The translations under genes and the position numbers were made by a program. From Styela clava (taxonomy: Eukaryota > Chordata > Ascidiacea > Stolidobranchia > Styelidae): DNA of 64,000 bases. Shown piece by piece: positions 23,595 to 36,944 of this stretch. Location: assembly GCF_964204865.1 (NCBI RefSeq), contig NC_135259.1, positions 17,370,974 through 17,434,973 of the forward strand, in the 5' to 3' direction. The stretch's first letter is position 1; each line of letters begins with the position of its first letter. Under the pieces are notes generated by a model that did not search any database, was not told the DNA's origin, and saw only the letters and a program-made list of their open reading frames with translations.

Positions 23595-26500
23595 TTACAG
23601 CTACCCCGTAAAAAACTGTGAAGATGGCAATTGGTACAAATGTGACGTCATTAGAAACAGGTAATACAAGAACAATTAGAACAGTTTGTTAATTTCGATA
23701 TTTCGAAGTGAATTTTGGAACAAATGTCCCGAAACATTTTGGATTTTATTAATTAGGCTGACTTCGTATTAGCGTCTTCGAATTGTTGATAAGCAAAATT
23801 TAGATATGCGTTTCATATTAACCCTAGAAAAAGAAAGACTATATAAAAATGCATAATTCTAAAAATAATAAGTAAAAGCATCTCGTTTGCTAAGCTTATG
23901 TGGATCAAGCCGACAGTTAGTTGAGCGTCGCAGATATGTGGGGTGAGAGAAACTGTAAGCACTATAAGTTACGCTAGAAATGAAGCGGCATCAAATATGC
24001 GTTGACTCAAGCTTTGTATGACTCAAGCTTTAGGTCTACTTCACAATCGCAAACTTGAAACAGTTTTTCACCATTGATTTATCGTATTTTCCTGTGCTAC
24101 GAAAATTATAGTCACGTACCGCATTAACACAACGTATATTGAGGCCGAACAAAGCACAAATATTTGTTCTTTCAGTCAAACACGTACAGTGTGCGAGCCC
24201 ATTTACAGTAAAAAGTTATTGTTAGTCTTTAATGAGTGGAATAAAAAAGGATTTGCATTAAATAAATTCTATTGAATGGCAGTTTTGTTGTTGCGTTTTC
24301 ATCGATCTACGTCTATGGTGCCGACGAAAAGCGATTAAAACATTGTTTTAGGTTGTAATATAAACATTATTAGAGAATAGAATATATAAGGTGTCCATAG
24401 AGTCTTACAATTTTTATAAAAAAGGCAAGGGAATTTCTCGATACCATAATTGTTTTGGTCCTCACAAATGTACTAAATGAAGTAAAAATACTAACAATTA
24501 CTGATTAAAAAACAACAAACCGGGTTAGGATTTATTGAGAACTGACTTCATAACAAAATTAAAATTGTAAAAGGGACTTTATGGAGACCCTGTATTATGA
24601 CATGCCTATAGACTCAATGTGACAGTTTCCTGTATTAATTACTACTTTTTCAGATTATGCGTCAAGTTCGATAACAACCAACAAAGCGCTCAATTTCTCT
24701 GCAAGACCGGAGTTTTCAAAGAAGAATTCAAAGTTTGTTCAAATTTCCAAAAAAATCAAGACTTTTGTTGTGGAGAGTATGAATTCGTCCGGGTTTTGAA
24801 AAGTTGTGGAAGTTCTTGTAATGAAAACACCGAGCAAGTAATATGTGTTTGCTTTACTATATATATCCTAGTTGTTTTTTTTTGCGACGAAGTTGCAACA
24901 TTCTTCTATATGTTGGTTTAAAATTTTAAATAGTTTTTATTACATCAAATTTTTACAACATTTTAGAATTCATTCCTTGAAAATTTAAAACGCATTTACG
25001 TTATGCCGGTGATTCCGTGATTCCCATAACCAAATTATGCTAACCTATTCGACTTTAGTGAATGTCTTTACTGCTATTCCACTTTATCCATCTTACAGTA
25101 TAGTCGATTTTAAATGTAATTGCAGATGAGTCCGCAACTTTACAGGTTTCTTGTGGGCATTTTTCGATTATATTCCGGCTTTAGTTTGAAAATGTGTTCA
25201 GAATACAAATCAACAACAAGTCTTTTGGGGATTTTTGGGATCTATATTCAAGACATGGTATAAATCACATGCTCCTATGAATACGGGGGGCCGATTTTTG
25301 ACGACTTTTGTTTCATCTTATCGGAGTAAACAAGGCACTACAGGGTATTATAGCGAACGCGATGTTGTTCTCAAATCGGGGATTATTCGCTTACTTGGTT
25401 GAACTCCTTTGTTGCTTTGGCGAGTGTTTGAAGCTTTTCAGGTTTTATGCCTTTATATGGCTGTTATTTGAGTCAGATTCGGGTATTTACATCCGGGTTC
25501 GAAGCCAAACTGTAATTTGGTTCCGTCCTAAAAAATTTAAAACGCAATTAGGTTTGAAAATGTGTACACATAATAAACGAATAGTAAACTAATTATTTTT
25601 AAGATATGACGAAAGTTGCATGCTTTTATATATACTAAATATCGCTCCTAAACTAATGTTTAATTCAACTCATCGAAATAAACTGACCTTATACTTCCGG
25701 GTTCAAAGGTAAACTGTCATTTGATTGAATTTTTTATCGTTTTGAAGGTCGAGTACAAGTGTAAATGTAGATCAGATTCTCCTTGCACGAAAACCTCTCA
25801 TCGATATTGTCAATGCAAAGGTGTTGTAAATGATTGGACAGAGTGGGGAGAATATGGACCATGTAGTGCGACATGCAACGGTGGAACAAAAGAAAGATCA
25901 AGATAGTAAGTGGAATTTAGGGGGTCGCGAACCCGTTCTTGGTATATCACGTTGGTCAGCGAATCCGTTCTTGTTTTGTTTGTGTCCACAGCTGCAGCTG
26001 CAGTTCAATGATATATTTGGCGTTATGTATTAGAGCCGTGGTTCTCAAACGTTTTATGCTGCGCCTCTTTAAGAATTTTTCAAGTCTCACGTTCAAAAGT
26101 AACTAACTAACAATAAGAGACAAATAACAGATAAAAAGGCGAAAGCATGTTTGATTTAAAAAAAAAAACTCGTTGAAAATATGTGGATGGAATATAAATA
26201 TTGAAATAAATGAAAAGTTTTGAAATGTAAATATCCAAAGTAAGGCGAGTAGGATAAAATCTAACAAATATTTATATTTTCAATTAGCTTCGAGCCTCCT
26301 GACGAAATTGTCTACCCCCCTTGTGCGATGCGACCCACCGTTTGTATTAGATTTATGTAAAGCGTGTCACGCTAATCTAGCTTACGTAGTTCGTGAGGAA
26401 ACCTGTTGTTAGTGATTTCGACACAAACGAGAACCCGTTCCTAAACGTTTGAATCCCACTACTGATTGTAGGTTTATCGAGGTCTCCGAATTGTGGGGAG

Positions 26501-29500
26501 GTGTGTTAGTGTCTGATTTTACCTTTATGTCTATTGGATTCATAAAGAAAATGAGGACAAAAGTAAAGCTAAGCTAAGCGTGTCTCTTTCTCTTATCGAC
26601 ACACAATATACAATACTAAATATATATAAGTAAAAACACGATCATGCGCTTTCTCATCGTACTCAAATGTGGGCATGATGTATTTGTAATGTAACTTCAA
26701 CTGGCGAATGCACAGCTAAGGGCCACGCGCAGCTACCGGCATATCACTGACTCGTCAGGATTTAGAATATGTTAATCTTCTGATTAAAGTAAACATGAAT
26801 ATTTTGTTTTCAGTCGTTGCTACACGAGCGATACAAATATAAGTAAAAACACGATCATGCGCTTTCTCATCGTACTCAAATGTGGGCATGATGTATTTGT
26901 AATGTAACTTTAACTGGCGAATGCACAGCTAAGGGCCACGCGCAGCTACCGGCATATCACTGACTCGTCAGGATTTAGAATATGTTAATCTTCTGATTAA
27001 AGTGAACATGAATATTTTGTTTTCAGTCGTTGCTACACGAGCGATACAAATGAAATAACTACAGACTGCGCAGCAGAACAGTATGAAGAAACGTCTACAG
27101 CTTATTGTAACACCTTTCCCTGTGACTGGTTGGAACCGTAAGTGAAAAAAAAAACAGAATATATAGCGCCTTGGTATATCATTGTCTAGAATTCCGAAAT
27201 AATCAAGTACTCGAAAATACCCGTCCATAGTGGTCATTGATTTGATAAAAACAAAAGTACTGGCAACGTAGGGTCACTTCTTTTCCAATAAATAGTATGT
27301 TTGCGTATTACTATGTGTGATTTACGCCACCTCCCTCATGAAAGATTTTCTATGAAAGTTTACCCAAATCAAAGCGCAGGTACTCATTCAAAATTGAATG
27401 AATTCACTTATTTCCGAATTTGACATAAAATATATGTATCTTCATAATAAGACATATAGAGAGTACTAATAAACCATCACCAATAGGCAACAAGTATTAC
27501 GAAAAAGTCACGAGAACAAATCTGACCCACTTTTGCGTTGGATATAGTGTGTGGCATTTATGTGGGCATGAACTCGGACTTGTGTAGTTTGCCTTCACTT
27601 TTTTTTTTTTCAATTCGGATCAGAACGACATCACTGGAATCCAGCCTAATGCCTTCATGCCCAGTGATGACGACGGAAGTTAAGTTCATTACCCTTAACA
27701 GGGGTTCTCCATTTACAACATGCTGTGGAAATACTTCCATTCATCATTTTCGTTTTAGATGGCATTACGTGTTTTATGATAAAATATAGTGGACACTTAC
27801 ACTCGCACCGGCCCTGCAAGCAATAGTGACTAAATAGTATTCGAATAATGACCAAATAGTATTTTATCTAGCCATATTCTCGGCGAGTCATAGTGGTCTA
27901 CACTAATGGCCGATATCTTTGAACACAAGGCCAGATGGTGCTACCCGGTAAAGCAGTTCATTTTTGGCATATTATAAGCCCAGAGCTCTTTTTCTCTCAT
28001 TTATTGTGGGTCGAGTTACCAACAGGATTTTTTTACTATGGTGTTTTTGCTTTCAGATTAAGCTTTTACCTAGATATTGATACGCAAAATGTGTTCCTGT
28101 TTTTACCCTGCACATATAATATGTTGTTAGAAGTTATAAATGTCATATTTTATGAAACTCATATTCATTTCTATCAGCTATGCTACTGTATTTTCTCTGT
28201 GATTCTTGTGTGAATATATGTAACAAATGCAACGTGCGTTATTTCGTTCCAGGACAGAAACGACTGCGCCTCAAATACTATCAACTACTACATTGGATAT
28301 TCCATTGGGGGGTAAAAGCTTTATATTACCAGAAAAGGATTGCAACTTGCTTTGCTCTATGAGTCCCGATGTTTCAACGCTGAATCTTGTTAAAAACTGC
28401 GGCGCCTCCTCTGAACCCGGAAAATGTAGCAGGTAAAGTCATGTGTTTGGGAATAGAATAGATTTATTTTTTGCTTACCAAAAAAAATTGATAAAACTGA
28501 ATTTAAGGCGAAATATGAAACGTTCAACAAACTACATATTATATCGGACGGTGTGCCTTGGAATTACCCAAGCTGTAAATATTATTCAGTTTGATTAAAC
28601 ACTACTAAATAGTCATGGATAAACATTGGGCTAGCCAAAGGTTCTAAATCATTGTTGTCTATATTTATGCTGGACTTACGTTTTCCGTGATCGTGTTGAT
28701 TATTACAATATTCAAAATCAGAAAAGACCTTTAATTTTCATTGTGCGAGCTTTGCGCTCAAGTTTTAGTCAAACTTGTCAAATCTGAGCGAAGCAAACGT
28801 ATCGCTCTGACCGACCACAATGAGCGGTTTCGAGAGGGTAAATTCAAAAACAATACCTGTGAGTGCCTCTTGGTACGCGACGAAGAATCGTTCAATTGAC
28901 ATGAAACATTTAAAATTTGTTTAGCTAACTCCTCGTTGCTTTCTTGTTTTTAATGATTGTCATATTGTTTACCTCATGTACTTAAAAAAACGCTAAAATA
29001 TTTTTTATATACAGTTCAGAAGTAAAATTTGCCGTGACATGCGATAAAGCTCACAAATGCTTGGAACTTGACAAATACCAATGTACTGTATACGGAGACT
29101 GGTTGATTTGGACAGAATGGCAAAGTGACGGAGCCGGTTTGTTGGTAAGAGAAACTTATAGAGACAAATAGAATGTATATACCTTATCCTGCTGCCATTG
29201 CTGCGGTAATACCAAATTTATATCTGAGTGTAATAATAGATGTAGAAATATTTATTGAATGTTTTAACAGCGCAAATTCATATTCAATTAGATAACAGAA
29301 AGACCATAACTAAAGGCAAACTCATTTTGAGTTTTTCAAATTTACTGACGTAATGGTTAGTTAGACTGGTACCTGAAATTGGTATTTTATGAATAAATAT
29401 TTATTTAATGTTTTAACAGCGCAAGTTTATAATCTATTCTAAATCAATCTTACTTCAGTTTAAATAGAGAAAGTAATTAAAGGCAGCAAGTTTAAATTTC

Positions 29501-32500
29501 CAAAATGTTCAATATACCAGCATAGATATCGCCATCGCTTATGTGACGTTGCCGTTAGTCATCTGAAGGAAGAAATCAAAGAATGTCAACGAGAAGTTCT
29601 TATTGAGACAGAATGCAAAGATCACGTGTCAGAAGGAACTGAGTCGACCACGCGCGGAGTTGACAGTAAGACTATTTTTATTGGCCATCAGCGGACTAAT
29701 TGGCATATATCTAATACATTTTTTAATCGTATCACATCTCTCCAGTCGTTGCAATTTGCTGGGAAACTTATATGTGTGAACCACTAATGGTACCATGAAT
29801 CGTTCCTATTAGGCGTACTTTAGCTGAAATTTTACATGAATTGACATTTTTTACTTTAACCTTTTAAGCATACAGTTATTGCAAAGTATCAGCTGACAAG
29901 TATATATTGTGACCAAATGCCCGAATGTTTTTTTTTTTATTTCCTGCATTTTTATTTTATTTGGCGAACCAATGCTTAATAAAATACTTGAGCCCACTCT
30001 AAATAAATTTAGATGAGCGTGTTTCATTATAAAATGTTTTTCATTCTCGTTGGGAAATTATCAGATAATTTTCAGATCAATATTCATAAGATTTGAACTT
30101 CACTTTTTAGCCGAACCTACATCGATGAACAGTTCATGGATTATTCCTCTTATAATTGCTGTCGTTTGTTTCATCTTACTGATGTGTTGCTGTGGAACAT
30201 GGTTCTGCTGCATGCGCCGTAGACGCAAAGAGCGGAAGACTGGCGTCGGTCAGAATCAGCAAACAGGAGCCAATGGAAACGGCGATGACGTATTTATAAA
30301 TGGACAAGGGAATGTAACAACCGGTAGGAAATAGTGCAGAAAAATTCAAATAGCGTAAAATGGTTAGCTAGTAGCCTTGTATTGCTGGAATTGTACGTAA
30401 TTAAGTCTATCTTCCACTTGTGGTCAATGAAAGTTAAAAAGTTGAATAAGTCGTTCCGAAATAGAACGATTCCAATCCTTTCAATCCCCCAAATACGCAA
30501 GTATAATTGGAGGAGGACCATTCATAAAAAGCCAAAACATGAATTAACGTGACAAGGCATCTGACCGCTTTCGTGAACAATTGAAATTATATTTGAGAAT
30601 TTCTCCAAGAGCGATATTATAAGTATATAACAATAGCGGTTAGTTGGCGGTCTGTTATTCTTGGATTAGTCGCTACTTATTTATGGCAATTCTTCTCACC
30701 TGGCTCACTACCTTACCCAGGATGTTATAAATTAGATAAGTCAGACCAAAATAGTAAAGATTCCAATAGGTGCGGGTATGAGCTAAGGCTCAGGAATACC
30801 GCTGACATTGCACTTCTGATCACCCTGCGTTGGTTAGCAGGTTCGCATCCCGTGGGGTATTTTTATATGTGAGAGGATTGCTGGACTCCTCGCCGGTTGG
30901 TTCACGTTATGATATCTTATCCATTGAAAGTTTAAAGTACCAAATGTATTTGTGAGTGAATATTTTGTACAAAAGCCAAATCATTAGTTTTATTTATACA
31001 ATTTCATTTGCAGGTAATGCCAGAACTGGAACAACGAATGGCCTGAACGTGATGCATCGAATTGAACGAATATCGGAGCATTTGTATGAGGCAATATCAA
31101 TGAGAGGTTCAAGGTTATTCTCAAGGTCATCGACTTCAAACGACGGAATGAATTCACAATGTAAGTTGTTACTATATCAAGAAATACTATTTCATCCCTA
31201 GTGTTCTTGTGGCTACGGCCACATACAGATAATATTACTTTGTTTTATTATCGAAATTGACAATCGAAATTCTTGGTATAAAGACATTGACTATGGAGTT
31301 GACAGTGTTAGAGTATTTTATTCGTACCTCATAGTACGAATAACAAGAGTGGAGTCTCCAGAACTTTCGATGAGTAGCGTATCGTCAAAGCAGCAAATTT
31401 TAGAATATTGCCGTCATTCAATAAATGTTGTAGACATTTCGCTGTTAAACTAAAACACTCCATTCAGGGTATACAAATGGTCAGGACACGACGACGAAGA
31501 CAAGTCAATTATTCGGGCCGGTCAGTGACAAGGTTGAGAATGAATATGTGAGCGACGAAGATGGAAGTAATGTGAGTGATTGTTGTTGTTGTTGTAAAAA
31601 CATCGATTCTCTCGGCAACTAATGAACCGACCAATCAATTGGTTGAAGCCGCTAAATGGCTATCACCTATTTTTTCTGTGGCCCTGCGCCAAACACAATC
31701 GAAAGTACAATGTTCTATATTAGAGTTAGACCATAGTCGTCCCACAATGCTCACAATGGTGTCGCTGCTCGACAACCAACTTTGGTTTCCCACGGCTCCC
31801 CTAACTCTGAAATGCTTTTTACACTATTGTTTTGTACACTAAATGTATTTGTAGTGTGATTTCAGTATGGTAAAAATACACTACTGATTAATTATTTTCA
31901 AATTTCCTCTTAGCCCCATCAGATTCGATTTACAACTGCTGTTTTATTGCTTTATTTAAATCAATATTGAACAATTTCTTCCAGCGCAATTTTTTAGGTC
32001 TTTTTCAGCAAACTCGGTGCTAAGTGTTACCGGACCGCTACCGATATAAGACTTTCGTGCCCATATATATGATCTCTGTAATGCCCTCTTAGTTTTTTTT
32101 TGTGAATTTTTACTTTTATTTAGCACTTCCTAACTTTGATTTTGTTAAACTTATATAAACACGTGACTTAATATCTTTGCGATAACATCTGAAATATTTT
32201 ATTGCCTAATTGCAGAGATTTCCAACAACTTTACTTTCAACTGACATACCGATGCGAAATACTGGCAACCTTCACGTATCAGAAAGAGATAACGTTCTCC
32301 GAATATCTGTGATGGTGACGGATCCAGACGGAAAAGAAGTCTTAACTGACGATGAATTGAAAGACGTAAGTTTGCCAATGGAATCGATTTCGATCATTTT
32401 TATTTTTGCCATTGGTCTTATGCTCTTAGAATTCCATAACAGTTTCAATCATGTCCATGTTACTAAGCTATCTTCCAACGTCAGTTCCCAGTATTTATCA

Positions 32501-35500
32501 TTGCCCATTTCAATCGAAATATTATTGGCAAATCTAGAACATACGATCTTTTTTCAAAAGGGTTTTATCAGTCCACATCCACAAAAGTAAATACTATGCA
32601 AAAGTGCGAATGCTAAAAATGATTTATTTCAACCACCCACGCAGGATAAAAGCCAATCATCAAAGTCGGTTTTGAAGAAGACACGTAATACAAGTGAAGA
32701 TTATGTAGCGATGGAGAATGATCAAACGCGGAACACAGCAATGGTAGTTAATACAAGATTATCAGAAATCTAAGATCAATTTGGGCCTATCGTTGAGTTT
32801 CATTTTCTATAAGATTCAGAGAGTGGTAGGTTTGTCACCGCACCTCAGGTTACCCGGCGTGGCTTCGCTTCCCTTGGAAATAGGGGATATATATATATAT
32901 GAGATCACTCGGGATACACAGGGTGTCAATAACGTCCTTTTACAATTTCAATTTTGTTACGAAGTCAGTTATATTTTAATATATCTTAACCGGGTTTGTT
33001 CTTTTTTAATCAGTAAGTGTTTAAGTATTTTTTCTTCCCTAAATACAAACAATACAATATATGATATAGAAAAATTTCCGTTGCAATCTTGAAAAAATTT
33101 AAGACTTTATGGACACCCTATGTAGCAAGAGTGAACAAAACTATCCTAAGTGATTCAAGAGTCTTGCTGCACACTAACACAAACTATTGATGGTTGAACT
33201 TTGTATGTCTGAAGAAGTCTAACCTTGGTCAGACGAAACGTTACAGAAATATATTTGTGTTAGTGTGCAGCAAGACTCTTGAATCACTTAATCTAGTCAG
33301 TGTTTATCTTTCAAAAAAAATGTAGTTTTCGTTCTATCTGAGAATGAGTCTGTCCTTACCACGTAGTTCGTCCTTTGCGCATTTTAGTGAATCTTTCCAA
33401 ATTATTCATTTTTTGCTTATTGTTAAATTTTCATGCAGATGCCAACTCTCACCCAAAGAAAGAAGCAATGGGATAGAGTTCCTTCCCCCCCACCACCAAC
33501 TTCGCGAAGTCCAAAAATTTTCAATGCAAACAAGACTGATGACGTAATGAACAAACCTTCAAGTAAGACGAACACCTTTGCTGCGATTAAACTAGGTATT
33601 GAAAATGAACGTGAAAAATATTGATAATAAACTATGTATAGATCTCCCCCCTCCCCCGCCCATAGGCTTCCGTCCCTTTGCGCAGCTTTAGGTAAAGTAG
33701 GCGAACAAAATTAGTTACCTCAGTATTGGTACACATAGTTTTGGATCTCGAGAAAACTAAAATTTCAGTCACACACATTGGAATTAGAATATGAATTAGC
33801 GCTAAGTAAGCCTACTTTCGATCAATTAATCCAAGGAATACTAACTTTAATTATTGAGGGTGTTTTTCACGTTCTTTTCCGAAATATTTCAGTAAACCTA
33901 TAGCTAAACATAAGATATAGTATTCTGTATATTTCTGAGAGCTTTGGGAACAGACAACTTGTAACTTGGTCTCTTATTCAGTAAAGCCGGGATCGATATG
34001 ATTAGACTCGTCAACTTTTATTTATATATATATATATATATAGTATTCATCGACCCGGCGCGGTTGCTTTAGTGACTGTGAAGTGACTTTAGTGAAATAC
34101 CAAAATTATATCACTATTGGAAGGCTACGTTTATAAATCGTATTCGACAAAAAGACTTCCAATTGGGCGTTAATCATTTCGTAAAATATATTTTTTCGAT
34201 TTCGCAACATTATGGATTCGGAATTTCCAGGTTCAAATTAAAACCATTGCCATCGTTAGAAGTTGTATAAATGTAAACATCATTGCTTGCTCCTTTGTTG
34301 ATTGTAGTTCCGCTCTCTCTCACGCTTTCTGTTTTTCAATAGATCTCAGGCAAGTTGGAACGTTTAAAGCAGGAATCATGAACATGCTTCAACATGTGAG
34401 AAAAGGACCAGAAGATGGAAATAACCAACTGACGCCTAAATATGACGATGTGTCTCCCGGTCAGTTCTAGAAATTTTCTAACTTATTGGTAAAATTAAAC
34501 AAATTTTGGTACTCCCGTATAGCGTAGTGTATGCACACTTCTGGAGCGCCCAAATTTGAGTATAACAGCGAGTTGCGTCCAAGCATGTCACTTCTAGTTG
34601 AATTAGCCGATCGTCTTGGTTTGCAGCCTTCCAACGAAATAAATTTTTTAAAGATTTTATTCGAAACTGCATTTATTCGATGGATAACTCAATAATAGTT
34701 TCAATTTTCACAGACATGTCAATGGGAGACGACTTGGATGGTCAAGTTTATATTCCTTCAGCTCCGGGTTCGGTTTGCGACAATATCTCTATGTGGTCTG
34801 ATAGCACGTTTGATAGCGTCAACTATTCAGGTAAGAGCGCGTTTTTAATGTCAATCTTTGGCAACCATTGTAAGCTAAATAACGAAATCGTTAAGTCCGA
34901 TTCCGAAGTTTACAGTGTTCCCCCAAAAATGAGACAGTGTCTTATTTCAATTTTCTTTGGAAATGTAACACTCTGGCTTTTTTTGGGAGATGTCTTTTAT
35001 TTATATTCATCAGAAACAAAATTAAAAGTAGAGGAGATATTTTTTTAAATTCAGGCTAGGTTCGATTTTCGGGAAAACACGGTAGGCCTAATCACATTGC
35101 GGCAATTGACTTAACAGTATATATAAGCCATCTGCTCGAAGACAAAGCCGGGGCGAAGCTTGCTGACTTGAACCTATTAATTAGTCCTCCTTGTACAAAC
35201 ATTTACAATTTTTAAAAAAGGTAGGAGATCACATCGTTCATCAGTTTTCCTATGTATAAGTGTACATACGTAATTCTTCACAGGTTCCATTACATTTGAA
35301 CCCACGTACATTTGAACCCATGGCAATTGCACCTGTATGCTATTGCACCTATGGAATTTTTTTTGTTTTTCGGATAGTTGAACCCACACTAACCCTAACC
35401 CATGGGTTTTAGCACCCGCATATAGATTGAACCCGTGGATATACACATGGGTTCAAATGTACGTGGGTTCAAATGTACGGTCACCCCCTTCACAATATAT

Positions 35501-36313
35501 GTACTCTGAATCACGTTATTTTGTCCCATTGAATAACGAACACGATTGTTCAAATTACCAGATTGTGAAAGCCCAGAGTCTCCACCCGAAGATATTCAAA
35601 TTGTCAGCAACAGTAAGAAGAATAAGCGAGCGAAACGAAAACCAGAGAGAAAGTCGAAAACTTCACAAATAGACAAAGACGCAACGACAGCACCTCTGCT
35701 AACACCTAGCAACACCTTAGCGCCACAAGTGTCGACAGCAACCGAATATCTAACGCCTAACAGCCGACGAATCGCTTCTGTACAATATTTGTCTCCTAGA
35801 CCGGGTAATCCCGTGAACAGTGGCAAAACATCGAAAATATCGGGTCAAAGTTCGCCAACATCGGGTCAAAATCACCTCACTCCAACGCTGATGCCATTGA
35901 ACAACGAAAACGAAACTTATTTGCACATGAATGAGGGTAGATCAACGGTAAAAAGTTGGCTGAACCTTGGACCTGCTCCAGATCCGAATAGCGACGATCT
36001 TATTTATGGACCAAATCGTGTGGATTCGATAAGCAGTTCCAACGACTACTGCACCGTTAATGACGTCAGTCAAAGTCAGCTTGACCATATGAAACAATTG
36101 CACCGACAGCAAAGTTTAGATGTCAAATACACAACCTCGCCTTCACACGAGTATCCACAGACTGCAAGTCCGAGCGTTCTGCCTCTTGATGCAGGCGGGT
36201 ATTTTAACGTGCACTTTCCTGGGCCCCCATCTCAACGAATTAACACAATTGAAGCTCAAAAGGCCGCCAAAAATGTCATCAGAGCACCGCTGATGCCAAA
36301 GCATAAAAAGTGA
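23595..36313 (+). CDS. Type I membrane protein with Cys-rich and TSP1-like ectodomain and long Tyr/Pro-rich tail (5' incomplete)
   Basis: Sixteen exons join in phase: 23595-23660, 24654-24837, 25748-25905, 27027-27137, 28253-28432, 29015-29144, 29521-29665, 30111-30323, 31014-31160, 31468-31571, 32216-32365, 32645-32743, 33439-33595, 34343-34459, 34714-34830 and 35562-36313 (about 940 aa). The ectodomain has a Cys-rich N-terminus (NCEDGNWYKC, then DFCCGEYEFV), a thrombospondin type 1 repeat (NDWTEWGEYGPCSATCNGGT) split over exons 3-4, and a second TSP1-like part (GDWLIWTEWQS) over exons 6-7. Exon 8 holds one membrane helix (WIIPLIIAVVCFILLM) and the stop-transfer CCMRRRRKERK. The tail of about 570 aa carries YXXM motifs (YVAM at 32702-32713, YLHM at 35918-35929), other tyrosines (YEAI, YDDV, YLTP, YLSP) and a PSPPPP stretch. 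No signal-peptide exon was found. A receptor role is inferred. The polyadenylation signal is likely AATAAA at 36939-36944. Confidence 0.8.
24386..24594. mobile_element. Mariner-like MITE, family C
   Basis: It begins AAGGTGTCCATAGAGTCTTA and ends AGGGACTTTATGGAGACCCT, imperfectly inverted. It lies about 60 bp before exon 2 of the receptor gene. No coding capacity is seen. Confidence 0.65.
26036..26343. mobile_element. hAT-like non-autonomous element in receptor intron 3
   Basis: It starts GCCGTGGTTCTCAAACGTTT and ends GCGACCCACCGTTTG. The interior is shared with the elements at 16014-16312 and 42989-43293 (here inverted). Confidence 0.6.
26628..27053 (+). repeat. 213-bp direct tandem duplication copying a splice acceptor
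   Basis: Unit 1 (26628-26840) and unit 2 (26841-27053) are nearly identical; I see only a few base differences. Each unit contains intron 3' sequence, the acceptor TTTTGTTTTCAG and the first 25 or so bases of receptor exon 4. Only the second acceptor (exon starts 27027) keeps the frame open. Use of the first (exon would start 26814) runs into a stop. Confidence 0.9.
30770..30910. repeat. Possible tRNA-derived SINE fragment
   Basis: The sequence GGTTAGCAGGTTCGCATCCCG resembles a tRNA B box, with TGAGCTAAGGCTCAGG further up. The evidence is weak: no second copy of this exact version is seen in the window. Confidence 0.3.
32919..33121. mobile_element. Mariner-like MITE, family C
   Basis: It starts CAGGGTGTCAATAACGTCCT and ends AAGACTTTATGGACACCCTA. 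The interior matches the copy at 41134-41345 (AATCAGTA then TGTTTAAGTATT). It lies in receptor intron 12. Confidence 0.75.
33148..33289. mobile_element. MITE with long perfect inverted ends and a hammerhead-like core
   Basis: The ends AAGTGATTCAAGAGTCTTGC and GCAAGACTCTTGAATCACTT are exact inverses; the repeat extends to about 36 bp. The centre, 33209-33239, reads CTGAAGA, a small hairpin, then GAAAC. Diverged copies of the same core and ends lie near 46490-46600 (inverted) and 47255-47435. Confidence 0.7.
35286..35481. mobile_element. MITE with repeated inverted ends (TACATTTGAACCCA)
   Basis: The left end has two direct copies of ACATTTGAACCCA. The right end has two inverse copies of TGGGTTCAAATGTACG. 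The interior contains ACTAACCCTAACCCATGGG. It lies in receptor intron 15. Confidence 0.7.
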
Positions 36314-36710
36314 CGTAAACAATAGCATTTTTAGTAGATATACTCCACTGTGACAGTCCTATTTGCGATTTAAGAACAGTATTTTCCAAAACTTGGTGAC
36401 ATAGGCTACTATTTTAATGCAAAACGAAACCTGTCGCAATCCTCCGACTGAAAGAAAGGTTGTGAAAGTCTATCTACCGAGCATTTTGCTATTCTGACAC
36501 ATATACGAGCGGGTATGAGAACAGGATTTTCCAAAACGTGGTGACATACTATTTTAATGCATGACAAAACTTGTCACAATCCGCCGTCAGAAAGAAAAGT
36601 CTTAGAAATCGATCTGCCCTTCTAGGACTATCAACACAATCTGTAGGGGAACAGCGAACGTGCTTCTTATCCACCAGCGTGTTTTTATTTCAAATCTACC
36701 TGGTCACAGT

Positions 36711-36867
36711 CAGTGGTGGGACTCAGCCGGTTCTATAGAACCGTCTCACGGAATTTTATGAGATCAGCGAATCGGTTAGCATTATTAGAAAAACATTAAC
36801 TGAACCGGCCGAAAAATATGACTTTTGTGATGGAACAGGCTGACAAAAAATTTGAATCCCACCACTG
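36711..36867. mobile_element. hAT-type MITE with near-perfect 8-bp target duplication
   Basis: It begins CAGTGGTGGGACTCAGCCGG and ends TTGAATCCCACCACTG. Flanks are GTCACAGT (36703-36710) and GCCACAGT (36868-36875), an 8-bp duplication with one difference, as expected for hAT elements. It sits in the 3' UTR of the receptor gene, before the AATAAA. Confidence 0.75.
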
Positions 36868-36944
36868 GCCACAGTACTAAGTCAAAACTAGTGTTCTAAA
36901 ATTGTGTTGCTTTTAATTAAAATTTTGAATTATGCAGCAATAAA

